DNA of 64,000 nt. Source: Aphrocallistes beatrix. Its lineage: Eukaryota; Porifera; Hexactinellida; Sceptrulophora; Aphrocallistidae. The notes under the pieces were generated by a model that was not told where the DNA came from, searched no databases, and was given only the letters and a program-made list of their open reading frames with translations. The position numbers and the translations under genes were made by a program. Of this stretch, positions 23,627 to 37,700 are shown in pieces. The number at the start of each line of letters is the position of its first letter. The stretch's first letter is position 1. Location of the stretch: positions 3,224,001 through 3,288,000 of the forward strand of contig OY725505.1 of assembly GCA_963281255.1 (NCBI GenBank). Reading direction: 5' to 3'.

Positions 23627-25681
23627 TTATTTTGCGCTTGGATTAAGATAGGATTCTTCTACGCCGATTTCAGTAGATTTTCGTCCCCGGCTACCTTTTA
23701 CCGGAGATGCTGTCGTCGCTTCTTTACCCTCATCGTCCGTTAGGGGATTCTGGAAGTCGGCCAGATATTCCTTCGAATCGTAAAGAGGGTTTTCGGGACT
23801 CTTGGCCCATTTCTGTTGCCAAGGTTTACGTGATTTGCCACCTTCAATATCGTCAAAGTCCTTGCCTAAAAATAGAACAAGTAACAGTAATTCAGTGTAT
23901 AAGTGACTCCGCTTAATCGGGACACTTTGGTCCCGGATATTTTGTCCCGATTAAGCGGAGTTCCCAATTAACCAATGAAATTTAGTATTAGCTTCTATGT
24001 AAGGGAACCATTCCGTTCCTGGAGACTTGTCCCGATTAAGCGGAGTTGACTGTATATAGATTGTATACGTAATTTCGTGGAACCAAAATAATTGTGAAAT
24101 ACATTACAGTAGAATGCATTAACGCCTGCCACAGGAATGTGTTACGTCATTTCCGGTTTAACCCATTTTCAATGGGGAAGCCATATAAGTTTTGGGTCAC
24201 TACTATAAATAGAAAAATCCCAAATGCTTCCAAGGGTTACTACGAATTCCGGATGAAACGAAGATTTCGACCGTCCCTGGTATTCGTATTAAAGTTGTTC
24301 TACTGTTTATTTTCAGGCCTCAGTCTAATAATAGAATGTCGAGTCTCACCTTTCCAAGGAGCATCGTCGAGTGGAGTGGCTCGTTTCTTTTCGAGAGGAA
24401 TGTCTCCTGTCTGACTGAATACCAGATTTCCTTCCAGGTCGTAGACGAACTCTGCTTCGGCGGGACCGGGGAACCCTGGCTGTACCGATTTCCTCTGATT
24501 CCACAACCTCTCATTCTCCTCCTTCATTTGTCTGTCAAGAAATTGTCAAATTAAACACCTCAAATTCCAAATTCTAACATATAATATAATATACAGTCGA
24601 CTCCGCTTAATAGGGTCACATCGGTCAGAGGACATTTTGTCCCGATTAACCGGAGAATCCTATTAACCGAAAATATTTGTATTAGCTTCTATGTGTGAGA
24701 GCTATTCCGGTCCTGCCAAAAGTGGCCCGATTAAGCGGAGTCGACTGTATACTTTATCCATAGTCAGATACTGGTAATGAATCCGTCATTAATACATAGT
24801 TTAAATTAATTCATGCTTGAAAGGTGTGAAACATAATTATAACCCATAAAACCCGGAAATATAATAAAATTTTCGAAGTAAATATCAGATGCCCATCTAT
24901 ACCATATAAAGATTCTATATACCAAATTCGTTAAAAATCGTACTGTTAGATTTCGCGGGATGGCACATACGGTTTAAAACAGCATACCATTACCATATAA
25001 GGAAGGGCATCTTCCTATAAGAGCAGCACTGAAAGGTTAAGTAAGAACTGACCTGTTATACGATCGGAGGAAAATGAAGAGTGGGATTGCCAGACAGATC
25101 AAGATGAGGATCACCACTGCCAACACGATGATCGCTATCACCCAGCCTTCGAGGGATATCCCAGGAGGTGTGACAGGGACAATAGGACCGTTGTTTGTTA
25201 TGCTCTAAGATATTGTTTACAAAATGAAATGATGCTAAATTTGTTTACAAATAAACAGAACAACAACTCACAATATTGTTAAAGCCAGCCATCTGTAGCT
25301 CAGCAATGAACTCGTCGTAATTTTCGTTGAGTAGGAACATTACCATGTTAGGGTCTATCACGGTGCGATTGGGATACTTGGTCAGAGTGGTCAGGTCCAG
25401 ACACGAAGGTGACCTGCATGGGAAGAACACGAATAAATTCTAACACCTCTTAATGCTCACCAATGGACAATGAATTTTGCTAACTCATTTTGGGCGGGGA
25501 AGTCATAGAAATGCGGGGTCAATGCTATAAATAGAATGGACCCCAGGTCATTGGCGGGTTTTAACTAAACAAGGATTTCTCCTAACAAATTTCCAAGTTT
25601 CAAACAAGGACAAAACTAAAGTAAATTAGTGCTAGTTTCAAAGGGATATTTCAGGTTGATTTGCCGACCCATCCTAGAGAG

Positions 25682-25735
<54 letters not shown>

Positions 25736-28700
25736 TCTCACATCTCGTTTGGTTGCTCATCAGTGATCTCAACCGTACCAACTGGCGGGTCAGGGAATAT
25801 ATACTTTGACAATATTTCCAGAATAGGGTCTACTGGGGTTCCAGGAGTTAAGGGGCAAACTGTCAGCGTGATAGTGCCAGTGATGATATATATCTCCACT
25901 CGGATATCACAGATGTCGAAGAGAGTGGCAGTTTGAGTGGCTTTGACACGAATTGTGAGGTCAAGATTGCGATCTGTCTGGTTGCCGATTTGAGTAAACT
26001 CTCCAGTGTTAGAGTCGACACTAAACCTAAAAAAGAAAATAAGTTTAAAACTGATGGAATTTCAACTTTTTTTTAAAAATTCAAGAAAACAGAGTCAACT
26101 CCGCTTAATCGGGACAAAATATCCGGGACCAAAGTTGCCCGATTAAGCGGAGTCACTTGTAGTTGATATTCAGATTCCGCTGTAATACCTAGACCTAAAA
26201 TCTGATTGGACAATTGTGAGTGAGGGAAGGTGTGAAATTTATATATATAAACCAATTCGATGCAAGTTTGCTGCGAGTTAAGTTAACTAGAAACTGACCT
26301 ATCAGAGAATTCAGTCGAGAATAGCTCGAACATAGTCGCACTGACATCATCTCCAGAATCAGCATCAGTGATGCTAACGAATAGCAACGACATTGGAGGA
26401 ATGGAATTCAGTTCCACAAATGCTGGTTGAGACTGGGGGACACATACTGGAGGATTGTCGTTCACGTCGACTAAGTTTATTTGAATCTAAACAAACAAAT
26501 AAATAAATATCATTCAACACATACAATCACAAAATATTCTATTTATAGAACTCACAGTAGTTTCATCGAAGCAAGCGATGTTGCACGAATCGCAGCTTCC
26601 ATCACTGTTCGTGCAAACACGTCTCTGCTCGAAATCTGTCACTCTAGCCTTGAAGGTGAATACCTATTCGATGGAGTGTTATAATATATAAAAATAAATA
26701 TTGCTCATTTCACCGAGACACAATCCTGGAATATAATGGTCTGGACATGAATTCACATCGATAGCTTAACATTGGTTACGACAATTCGTTGTGTCATTTC
26801 CTGTTCACTAATTTTACGCGGGAAAGCCATAATATTCTGGGGTTAATTCTATAAATAGAAATATCCCCAGCTGTCTAGGTAAAACAAAAAGTGGACCAAT
26901 CAAAAAGTTAAAAAAGTAAAACTCACTTTCTGGCTGGTCTCATAATCCAGTGTGGCATTGGTGATGATGACTCCGCTGTAGGTCTGTATCAGGAATGCGT
27001 TGCTAGGTACGTCCACCAGAGTGTAGACGATGGCTGGGTTGTTGATGGTGGTGGAGTTGAAGTGTGCCACCACTGTCAGCACGCTTGTGCCTATAGCTGA
27101 GTTCTCCGTCACTGAGGATGTGTAAGAGGGAGAAGCGAACTCGGGACGAGAAGTTGAGAAAATCACCTGGAAATTCAAGTCTTATTTATTAAAAATTTTA
27201 AATGCAATGGTGTTTTTTTGTGTGCAAATTGATTGAGGAACTGGGAGGTGCTAGAAATGAGAAATTTGGCACCCAGGTAAATAATAGTGAGTCTACGATT
27301 AGGTTCGAAGATCTAAGCGAAATCTTCACACCTCGCCGAGATAGGCGACAGAGTGTGCTGACCAATGAAATTCGATTATTTTATAATACAAATACATTGG
27401 GATCTAAACAGTAGTGCTTACATTTGCAATGAATAGAAACGAAGGGACTTTTGTGATTGAATATAGAAATAATGTTCCATACTTTAGCAATGGGAGAACG
27501 TATTGTAACATAGTTTAGGTTCATATTAATTAAAACCCCGCCTATACCAGGAATGTGTTGCGACATTTCCTGTGCCATTTTAGGCGGGGAAGCCATATAA
27601 ATTTGGGGTCCAGACTATAAATAGAAAATACCCCAGGTAAAAGTGGCATTTAAGCACATTATTAATTCCATTTAAAAGAAAACTCACATCAACTGAGGTA
27701 GCAGCGGTATAAGTGTCTCCACAGAAGTCCACTGTGGCAGATATGTCCGTGTGTCCAGGGCTGTTGGCCACAATCTCGAGCTGCTTGTTGAGGATGGTGG
27801 TCAGGTTCAGGAATGCGGTGGGGGTGAGAGTGGCTGAGATAGAGGTGAAGGGGGAGGAACTGTAGAGGAGCTCTTTCTGTCCGTCCGAGTGGACGACGTA
27901 TGCTTCTATTGGAGCTGGTTGCCCGAAGTATATCAAGTCTTCGTCGTAGAATATGGTTGCCTGGAGACATATAATACTCAAATATTGTGGTTGATGTATG
28001 CATGTGTATGGAGGAGGATACGAAATGTTATAATTGTGACGTTTCTCTAAGTAATATTCTCTATAAAATACAACGAGATTTCTTGGAAATGTGTCATAAT
28101 TTGTAATACAATCGACTCCGCTTAATAGGATCACATCGGTCAGAGGACATTTTGCCCCGATTAAGCGGAGAACCCTATTAACCGAAATCTTTCGTATTAG
28201 CTTCTATGTGTGAGAGTTATTCCGGTCCTGCCAAAAGTGACCCTATTAAGCGAAGTCGACTGTAGTTCACCTTTTGACTGTTGATTTTCAGTTTAAAGAC
28301 AAACATAACTATTGGAAATACTGTTGAATCTCATTAATACAAACACCAGGGACGGTCGAAATTGTTCGTTCCATCCGGAATCCATATAAACCGGAGTGAT
28401 TTACAAGTATTTTCCTCCGTAGGGGATGGAATATCTGTTCGTAATACCCAGAGTTTCGTATTATCCGTGTTCGTAATAACAATGTACTCCAGATAACACC
28501 AATCTCCCATACTCTCACACACAACTATCTACTCACGTCCTGTAGCTTGAATGGTCTGGGGTTAGTATCGTCCACAAAGAACCCAACTCGTGAAATAGCT
28601 TTTATCTGAAGTGCCTCGACACTCACACTCTGCGTGGAGATGGTTAGGGTACGAATGGCGCTTGGGAATTGGGCGCCAGAAGAGTGGTGTATCACAGCTA

Positions 28701-31700
28701 ACTCTACGTTTGTATTGGCTGTGACTGTATTGATGGGAGATGCAATGGTTGGACCTGGCTGATTCGGTGAGGACAGTTTGTTGATTGATAAATTTGTAGG
28801 GTTTCTAGATACAACCTAAAAGAAAATATAAACAATGTTAATGAATATCTAAACGAAGGAGAGAATGCAACACATTGATTCGTTTTGAGAATTTGAAGTT
28901 GAGAGACCATAATACAGCTCCAGGACACTATTTGGAGGTGTGAAATTATGGATAAATAGTAGCCACAATTCTGTGATAATGAATACCAGATGTATTGTTC
29001 ACATAAGATATACAACGGAATACTGAGCACAAAACTTTGAGGATGATTTCTGCTACCATGATTATATACATTTGAACTTTGCAACCATACCACTATATAA
29101 AGGTAGGGTTATCTACGGAAGAATAAAATATACCCATCTCAAGTCTATGAGGGTTAAAAGTGTCCTGGAAATGTTTCGGTCGCATTTATTCCCTTTCCAA
29201 ACGAACCCCGCGGACTTTGCCCACATGTGTCGTAATTATCCCGGAAATGGATTTGCTAACTCATTCTGAATCCTCAACTCACGTTTGCTCTCGAAGTGAC
29301 GTCAGCAGTAAATTCGTCCCCAGAAGCAACGCCAGTACTGAACTTAGCCGACACAGACACAGGAGTGGACTGGTGTCTAGTGGCACAGGAAGTGGTTACT
29401 GAGTTCAGGAGAGTGTCTGGAGTATAAATAGTGACATCTTGTGGGTACCACACCAACAGAGAAGGTACGTGGCCTGAGTTTAGAGTGGCGGCATCCGAGC
29501 GAATGTCGATATCGACAACTCCACCGTTGGCTTCAGACCCATCCAAGAAGACTCGAGAACAATCGGGGCTCACTTTGAGAATGTTTGCACTGGAAGAACT
29601 GCACTGAATGTCTGAACTCACGATTTGGTGGACGATGTTGTTCGGGTTTTGCTAGAAAAAGAATTAATTTTAAAGTTAATAACAAACCTAAACCGTTTAA
29701 ATAACTGAGTATGGCAGTTGGTAGATAGTATATATACTTTATACTTGCCAACTGTCCCGTTTTTGGCAGGACGTCCCGCTTTTTCACTCTTCTATTGAGC
29801 TAATTTTCTCGAGTGTCCCGCTTTTACATGAAATCTCCCCATTATGTCCCGCATTTTTTGATTCTATGTTAATACTTTTATATTGCGTCCCGCCATGTCC
29901 CGCGAAATTCAACGCTGCGTCCCGCTTTTATCATGGCTCAGGTTGGCATGTATGATTACCCCACATAACACGTTATGACCTGATGAAACATTATGAATAA
30001 ATAGAATTTCCTTATAAGGACACTCACCTCTTTGGAATATTCACTCTTGAATCCAAACACCTGAATATCAGCTGCCACTTCCTCCCCATCAAACACTGCA
30101 GTGTTAACAAGCGAGTTCGCGACGTAATTAACGAAATAGTGGAACTGTGTGTCTTTGGGTTCCACGCGAACTCTAGCCGGTCCATTTGTAATGGCAGGAA
30201 CAAGGTTGGTGCGGTCCTTAATGTAAATCTCAGGACTCTTCAGCTGGACTATGGATGTCTGGATCTGTACGGACACTGTTAGGTCTGTGATGGAGATGTC
30301 AGCCTCAGTTGGTTGGCCCAAGCTGGAAACCTAAATAGTTTAAAAAACGTGGTCACTTATTGAAGAGTTTAAAGAGTGGTACAATTCGCTTATTAGCAAC
30401 TCGAGTTTTACTCATGAAATGGTTGCTAATAAGGGAACAGAATTAACACAAAATCTTCACCTGGGACCTGAAGATTGGTTGTTAATAGAGCAATTTTGCT
30501 AATAAGCGAATTCCATTGTACTTTTATTGTACGTTAAAGTTGTGCTAAACATGAGGGTGAAAATACTTTCTAACGAATGTTTTTGCCTTTTATAGCAGCC
30601 TTACTGTATGTAGTACTGATACATAAGTACATGTTGTAGAATATAAACTGACTAGTAGAGGTATTCTGAAGAACTGCAAAGGTTCGTCCCTGAACTGATC
30701 GAACTGAGCTGAAGGTTTGATGCAGAGTCGTGCAGACCCTGGAGGTATGACGGTGGACTGCGGACCTTAGAAATAGGATTATAAAATACAAAAGTTAGGA
30801 ATACTATCGAACAATTCCATGAAAAAATGGCCAATCATTCAATCGGAAATGTACTCTTGAATGAAATGTTAGAAGTTAGCATAGCGGACTTACAAACTTC
30901 TTGTGTCCAGATATCAGGGATAATCCAAGTGTTTCTATCTCCGAAGAGTAACCTAGCTGCTATCACCATCTCCATCGACTCAATGGTTGAGAACCCAACC
31001 ACTAACACGTAGCCATCCACATAAAAAGTGTCTCCGGAGTAGTAAGTGGTGGAGGGGGCGACCAAGAACACAGAACTCTCGTCCATTGGTTGAAGCAAGG
31101 GGAAGAAAGGGTAGTTGATTGGTCGAGAATTGGTCCGTTCGATTCCGTTAGCTTTGAATATGATGGCGGCTGAGGAGTAGCTTGAGTTGAACCAGAAATC
31201 TGGCAGCCTAATATGGATGAGACACAATCCTGTGTCGCCACTCGTGGTGCACTCATCCGCGATTACTTCTGTGACAACATTTGAGACAGGGTAGGCCTCG
31301 ATGGAAATGGTTAGACCTAAATAGAGGTTTGTAAACTATGCTCTAAACTGAGATGTGATTGTATAAGATGAGTATTCAGTTTTAGGCAAAGATTCTTCGG
31401 TCCCGTTTTGTATGTTTATCTGTTTATCTGTTTATCTGTTTGTTTGTTTGTTTATTTGTATATATATTATCCCTAAGTTGACGAGGAGTCAAAGGTATAA
31501 ATAGAAATGACCCCACTTTTATTTTCAATTTCAGTTCACTTTCAATTAACTTTCACTTTCAATTCAACATTCCACGGCAAATATATATGTTTGTTTGTTT
31601 GTTTGTTTGTTTGTTTGTTTACCTGTGTTGCGGTGATAAGATCGTCTATCCTCAGCTCTTAACACCACAGTGAGCAGCCTATCCTCATGGTAAAGTTCCT

Positions 31701-34700
31701 CTTGAAGGAACAGGAAGTCGAAATCGACAGGTGGCATAGTGGCTGGCGTGAGAGCGATACTGCCAGTGGAACGAGAGGTGTCAAAAGAGGCGTATAGTGT
31801 CGCTTCCCTATCCGCAAGGAGGAAACTAATGGGTGCTTGGTATGTGTTCTGTCCTGTTCGAGTGACTGTGTCGCCAATCAATCCATTCTGGAAGTGGGTG
31901 GATAGAATGTCGTTCGAGGTGACAGTTAGGATGACACTACTCGTGGCAGAGAGGGCAGGCTCGCTTGAGGGAGAGTCAGTAGCTGTTACTGAGATGGAAT
32001 ATGTAGCACCTAGGAGCACATAGAGCATTAATAATAGAGGTGAAACATTATAATAACGATCTGAAAGTTCAACTAAATTATGTTTCGCAAGCTAGTTAGC
32101 TTATACAGTCGACTCCGCTTAATAAGGTCACTGTTTAATCGGGTCAACCGCTTAATCGGGCCACTTTTGGTAGGACCGGAATAGTTCTCACACATAGAAG
32201 CTAATATAAAATATTTCGGTTAATAGGGTCAAAATGTCTTCTGACCGATGTGACCCTATTAAGCGGAGTCGACTGTATTTGATATGCAGAATACTCAACT
32301 AAATTCTTAAAAAAATAAGGAGGAAGTTCAAACGAACGTAACTCAGAAATTCTGTCCCTCTACTTCACACATGTCACAATCTCTTGTACCCCCTTCAGTG
32401 CTAGTAACATACCTTAAACCGATTAGTTGGCAACAACAAAAACCTCGAAAATGTTCTCCAACATAAATTGTAAATAATTACTTTTCCCTTAAACGAACGT
32501 TAGAAAGTCCTAAATAGGAAATAACCAATCTCACCGATAGATTTCCCCACAGCGCCATTCAGATATATCTCTCCATTCGTACCATTCAGGTTGAATAGAC
32601 TGGCGTCAGTGCCTGCTAGAGAGTAAGCGAGCAGAGCATTTTCTCCCGAGTCTCTATCCGTCCCTGTTACGATGCCCAATCTCTGTCCAGAGAAACTATC
32701 AGAGTTTATGTATAGTTTGAAAGTTGATTGGTTGAATTCTGGAGTGTTGTCATTGAGGTCGAGGATGTCAACATGGATCGTAGAAGTGCCAGTTTGTGTC
32801 GGTATACCTTCATCAGTGGCTTCTATGGTGACGTCATAGAATTGGGATTCTTCGTAGTCGAAGGTGGCATTTGTGCGGATTTCGAAAGAAGTCTAAAATT
32901 AGTTACATGTCAAACTGTGTAATTTTAAAATCGACAGAGCTAAATATTCCAAGCATTTAAAATGGATACTTCTAACCATCTGGAGATATTATAAATTGAA
33001 TTTTAAGGACAAATCCAAGGATTTAAGTCAATTTATATGTTTATTAATCGATTTTATGCGTCATATAGGAAATATGAATAATCTGTTTCGAGAATTGTAG
33101 GAATATATAGATTTAGATTTGATGAAGATTCCAGGGAAGTTATATAAAGAGGTTAGCAAGCATGAACATGTACCTTATACACTGAAACACAAACAAAAAC
33201 AAAAGCTTTATAACAAAATAAAAATAACTGACCTGTGTTATGAACGCTAATAAGAACGTATCTAACTCCACAACTCCATTCATAGAACGAACTTCTACGA
33301 TCTTAATCTCCATTATGGTGCCATTGTCGCTGTTATCTATATCCTCTGCCACGAAAGTCCCGCTTAAAGCTCGGAGAGGTGGTAGGTTTTCATTAATTTC
33401 AAAAGGCCCGGGGGGTGTTCTAATCACTGGAGCGTTATCATTGATATCTTCCAGAGTGATTGTGCAGTTGAAGTCTGCACTAAGCCGCGCAGTAAGAGCA
33501 CTGTCTTCAGCTATGATTTCGAGCTGATAGGCGAACCTATTCTCTCTGTCTAAAGATCTCGCTACAGAGAGATCTCCTGTGGTGGCATTCATGTAAAAGT
33601 CCTCGCGACCTAAGCCACGTGAAATCCTGTACGTAATCAGGCCATTCGTTCCTACATCGGCATCATCAGCGAAATACCGGAACAAAACCGTATTGACCGC
33701 AATGTTTTCAGGCAAAACGAAACTCTCTTCGGTTATCCTGAAAACAGGAGCGTTGTCGTTCTCATCAATGATACTAATATTGAACAACCCTCTCCTAGTT
33801 TGAGTTGAGGTCATTGCTCCGTCTATATCGTATACATTGACTGTAGCGTCGACATAGAAGCTGATTATGCGCGCAACTTCAGCGTCCAATAAAAATGCCA
33901 CGACAATATTTTCAACACCATTTAGATTATCTGTTCTGAAGTAAGGTGTTGCTGGTTCGAGTAGAGTGATTGAATAAGTTCCTAATGATCCCCCAAGCGT
34001 TAGAGCACCGACCTTTCCAACTACGGTATCTGGTTCAGATAGTTCAATAATTTCTAATCGCGTGACGGTGTCGCTAAATCTGCATAGATCAGACCTCAAA
34101 GGATTGTTAAATGAGAGAAGTGGATCAAAACCGCCACTGGCACCGATAAAACTATCTGAATGCGACACTCTTGGGTCTCGTATTGAAACGATATCGAAAT
34201 TGGGGATCTGTTCAAAGTTGAATCGGCTATTAGCTTTATAGATAGAAGTGAATCTGGATCTAGAAGACATAAACTGAGAATTCGCTGTCATTAAAAGAAC
34301 TGTCAGTCCGATTTCTTCAGCTGAAATAGCCGTATCGATTTCAATCTCATAAATGCCAGGTGACTGGGTGCTTGGTGTCGACTCCCATAAACCACCAATT
34401 GGCCTTATGGGTCCAGGTGTCGGAGATGATTTGTAGCCAGTGGTTACATTGGAGGCAGCCCAATCATTGGAAATAGAGAAATATCGATGTTGAATTAAGA
34501 CAATGGGAAAAGTGTAATCTTGTAATGGAGGAGTGTTGTCCGCATTCCTCAGTTCAACAGTGATCTTCAGTTTACAGCTGGTACTGGATACCATGGTTAC
34601 AGCTGTGTGACAATGGAATGGCAATGAAAGTGCTAGACCCCTGATCATGTACAAAACATCGTTGATATCTAGAATCGTGTCTCGATTAACATCCAGATTA

Positions 34701-37700
34701 GCAATATAGTTATTCGGGGATGAAACAGTCATATCTCGGGTCGCTCGAGCATCGAGAACATTGAAATTACCATCATTATTCGCATCACCGAGATTTCCAC
34801 AAGGAAGGTTTCCTGGAGTAGCCGGAGTAGTTCTTCTGAAAAGTTTTCGTGTCCCCTCTTCGCTACTTCTTCTTGAACGACCATTAATCTGAACTGGAAT
34901 GTCACCAGCTTCACTAAGCTTGTCTTCTATAAGTCCGTTAGACTCATCTTCTAGAATGACTCGGAACAAACTAATGGAAGCAATGGTTGATGGCGCATCA
35001 CTCTTCACCATTAGTTGAAACTGGCCGAAATCCTGGAGATTGAGTATAGGATCATTGAAGACACCCACAAAATTGTAAATATTCGTGCGATTCGGAATGT
35101 TAAACCCGATTTCAACGGTGACGTCACCAAGTATCTGAGCTACTCCTGTTGCCATGAAGACAGCTTCATCAAACATTACTTCTATGTGAAAAGCTGAAAG
35201 CCCATTGGTGCCAGCGTTAAAACGGATTGGAACTGTCACGAGATCTCCCGGGGAAAGGGGACCAATCGGAATCCCAGTCCGTTGGCCTAGATCGAAGTCA
35301 CCGATATTCGGGTTAAGATTGACAGCGAAGCTAGTCATCTCTAGTACACTACCGCTAATCGCATTCAAGCTAACCAATCCATGGTGATTCTCACGTATTA
35401 TCACTTCACCGTCATTGTTAACCTCGATTGCAGTGACTTGTGAAGAAGTATTGAACGTTATTAATGTCTGCGGTCTATAGTAAGCATCTCCAAAGAAATT
35501 GAGTATTCTCGTTCCGTCCGTTAGAGTGAGATCTAACGTCAGGGGGACGCTTTGATTTATAGGGACGTTCAAAGTATTGGATGGAAGCTGGAAAAGATCG
35601 ATTGACAAGACACGTACTTCCACATCTGTAACGTTAATAGAAACTTGCGCAGAGAGTCCGTTGAATTCCGCAGTCAATTCCGCGATTCCAGATTTAATCG
35701 GCGTAATACGAGTCCCAGTGATAGTGACAATATCATTCGGGGTTGTCGTGTAAGCGACCAAATTGGATATGTCGGGTGAAGTGGTCTGCTCACGTGTCAT
35801 TAAAGTTGTCATGACAGTCGCGCGTTCGAACACACCGGTGCCAGATATCTTCTCCAAAACTATCCCGTCACTCTGGCTACTGCTATCAGGGTAAGCAGGG
35901 TAGGGTGCGAGCTGTATAGCTAATCCTTCAGCAACAGCTAACAGAATAGGTCTTTCCAATACAACAGTTGGAGCTTGGCTGAAAGTAATTCTTAACGTCG
36001 CGGTTCCAAATCCAGTGTTAGTGTTAGGAGAGATTGTAAGAGCAGTGCTGTTCAGAACGAACAAGTTGAGAGGATCTATCAGGGTAATGTTCGTCCTGGG
36101 ATCGAATCTAAGATCGCTTTCTTCACTTCCGTAGAACAGAGATATCGTAGTGATGCGAGAGATGCTAGGAATGCCAGCTAGATTGGCGATGGATCCTTGG
36201 TATGCGATAATTCCAGCGTCCACTTGGAGTAACTGGGCAGTCGGTGACGGTATGTTACAAGTGACACTCACTTCGCCGCATGTGTCGTCAGCGACTGGGC
36301 ACTTCCAACAAACCTGGACCTGCCCCGTCCCAGAACCATAGGCTTCTAGCGTGAGAGGGCCGCTATTACGAAGCACGGGGGCATAAGGGTTTATTGTCAG
36401 TTCGCTAGCCATTCCATCCAATATCTGAGTTGTCCCGTCACTGAATACTGCTTTTGTAGTGACGTAGTTTGGTTGTTTGTCTGTGTTACAGTTCTGGCTG
36501 AGTTTGCCACGGAGTGTTAGCTGGTCTTGTGAGAGAATCGATATGTCGGGTGGCAGAGACGTTACTGACATTTCTGTGAATACCTCTGGTTTAATTATCT
36601 CTAACGTCACTGTGTCCACTGGGTCAACTGTAAATTGCTTAGTAGCTACAGTCTGGCCGGCGTTTCGTAGCCTGAAAGTTACTGTTGTACGCGTTGTTCC
36701 GCTGAAAGTAGAGTTAACTGAAATAATCCCGTTTGAAAAGGATACTCCAGGAATGTCTATTTGGAACGTCATGTCACTGTAGTCTGCATAATACGCTTGA
36801 ATCGGAGTTGCAGAACTTAGCGAAGATTCAAAAGTAGCACGGATATTAACACGAGCTTGTTGGTAGCGATTGGAACAAGTTGAGATGTTTTGCAAATTCT
36901 CATCGTTGAGTTCGATCAGCGCATAGTCAGAGCCAATCAGCTTTGGAGTCCAAACACGGAAGTTTATAGAAGCGATTAAAGTGGCGCCTTGATTGATCTC
37001 CACTGTCACGGACTCACTTGGGACTGTTGTACCACTTGCTCCAGCCACGAACATCAGCATACAGCCCGTGGTAGATGTCCTTAGAACAGTCAGATCGCTA
37101 GATGTACAGGTAAACCCAGATAGAGGAAGGTCAGTGAGAGCCGAACTTGGGTTTCTCGGTACAGCTTTCAATGCTATTCCAGCATCAATAATCTTTTCGG
37201 TAATATCGAGAATTCGCAGGTCATTGAGTAGCTCACTATCTTCAACAATACCGTACACGATCAGCTGTCTGTCTTCCTCCACGTAGACCATTGGCTCAGC
37301 GTTAGAGGAGTTAGGGGAGTGAGGAAATGAGGCTGTGAGAAACCCATCACGATCATATTGGTGAATTCGATTGGGTGATCCTGCCCCAGTGCTGTAAATG
37401 ACCGCGTTATTTCCTGTCAAGGCCCTGCCTCTGCCTTGAATGGTGAATGAAGAGGGAGGAGAAGTCGATACGAGTCTAAACCTAGCAGTGAGAAGGTCAG
37501 TATATTTGTCCACAGTTCCTGAAGGGATGTCATTCGTGTTCTGTAAGTTACACGAGTAAGAGACCTTGTCAGTTACAACAGAAGGACTACACACCCAACC
37601 GCTGGTAAACACGGTGGACAAATAAGAAACAATGGCTGTGTCATATGTTATCTCAAACTGATAGCCCACTGGCTCATATCGTGTAAACGCGCTTATTTCC

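Larger units (their letters stand above)
23627..27166 (-). other. Membrane-proximal region, membrane helix and cytoplasmic tail
   Basis: Exons 26927-27166 to 25272-25413 carry a cadherin-like repeat with LVDVNDNPPVC, a cysteine-rich insert (exon 26556-26663 has six Cys) and a linker. Exon 25053-25204 holds the membrane helix (GWVIAIIVLAVVILILICLA) ending in a basic RSYNR. The tail of about 144 residues is encoded by the end of that exon plus exons 24350-24531 and 23627-23865. It is rich in charged residues and contains NPLYDSKEYL. I see no classical catenin-binding motif. Confidence 0.8.
27688..32009 (-). other. Module 4: cohesin/Ig-like module without furin or dockerin parts
   Basis: Seven exons (31623-32009 to 27688-27960). 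The GLC...RLPDFWF segment and the following cohesin-like region (about 30920-31070, APSTTYYSGDTFYVDGYVLV) match the start of modules 1-3. Ig/BIG-like strands follow, but I find no dibasic site or calcium double loop. It may be the unexpanded, ancestral form, or a shortened copy. Confidence 0.55.

Noticed and set aside
26091..26159. Rho-independent-type terminator hairpin
   Set aside because: It is a deleted MITE with the CCGCTTAATCGGG arms, in an intron of a eukaryotic gene.
30570..30834. Two other reading frames open across cadherin exon 30653-30765
   Set aside because: Only the third frame (PQSTVIPPGSARLC...) is in phase with the exons on both sides.
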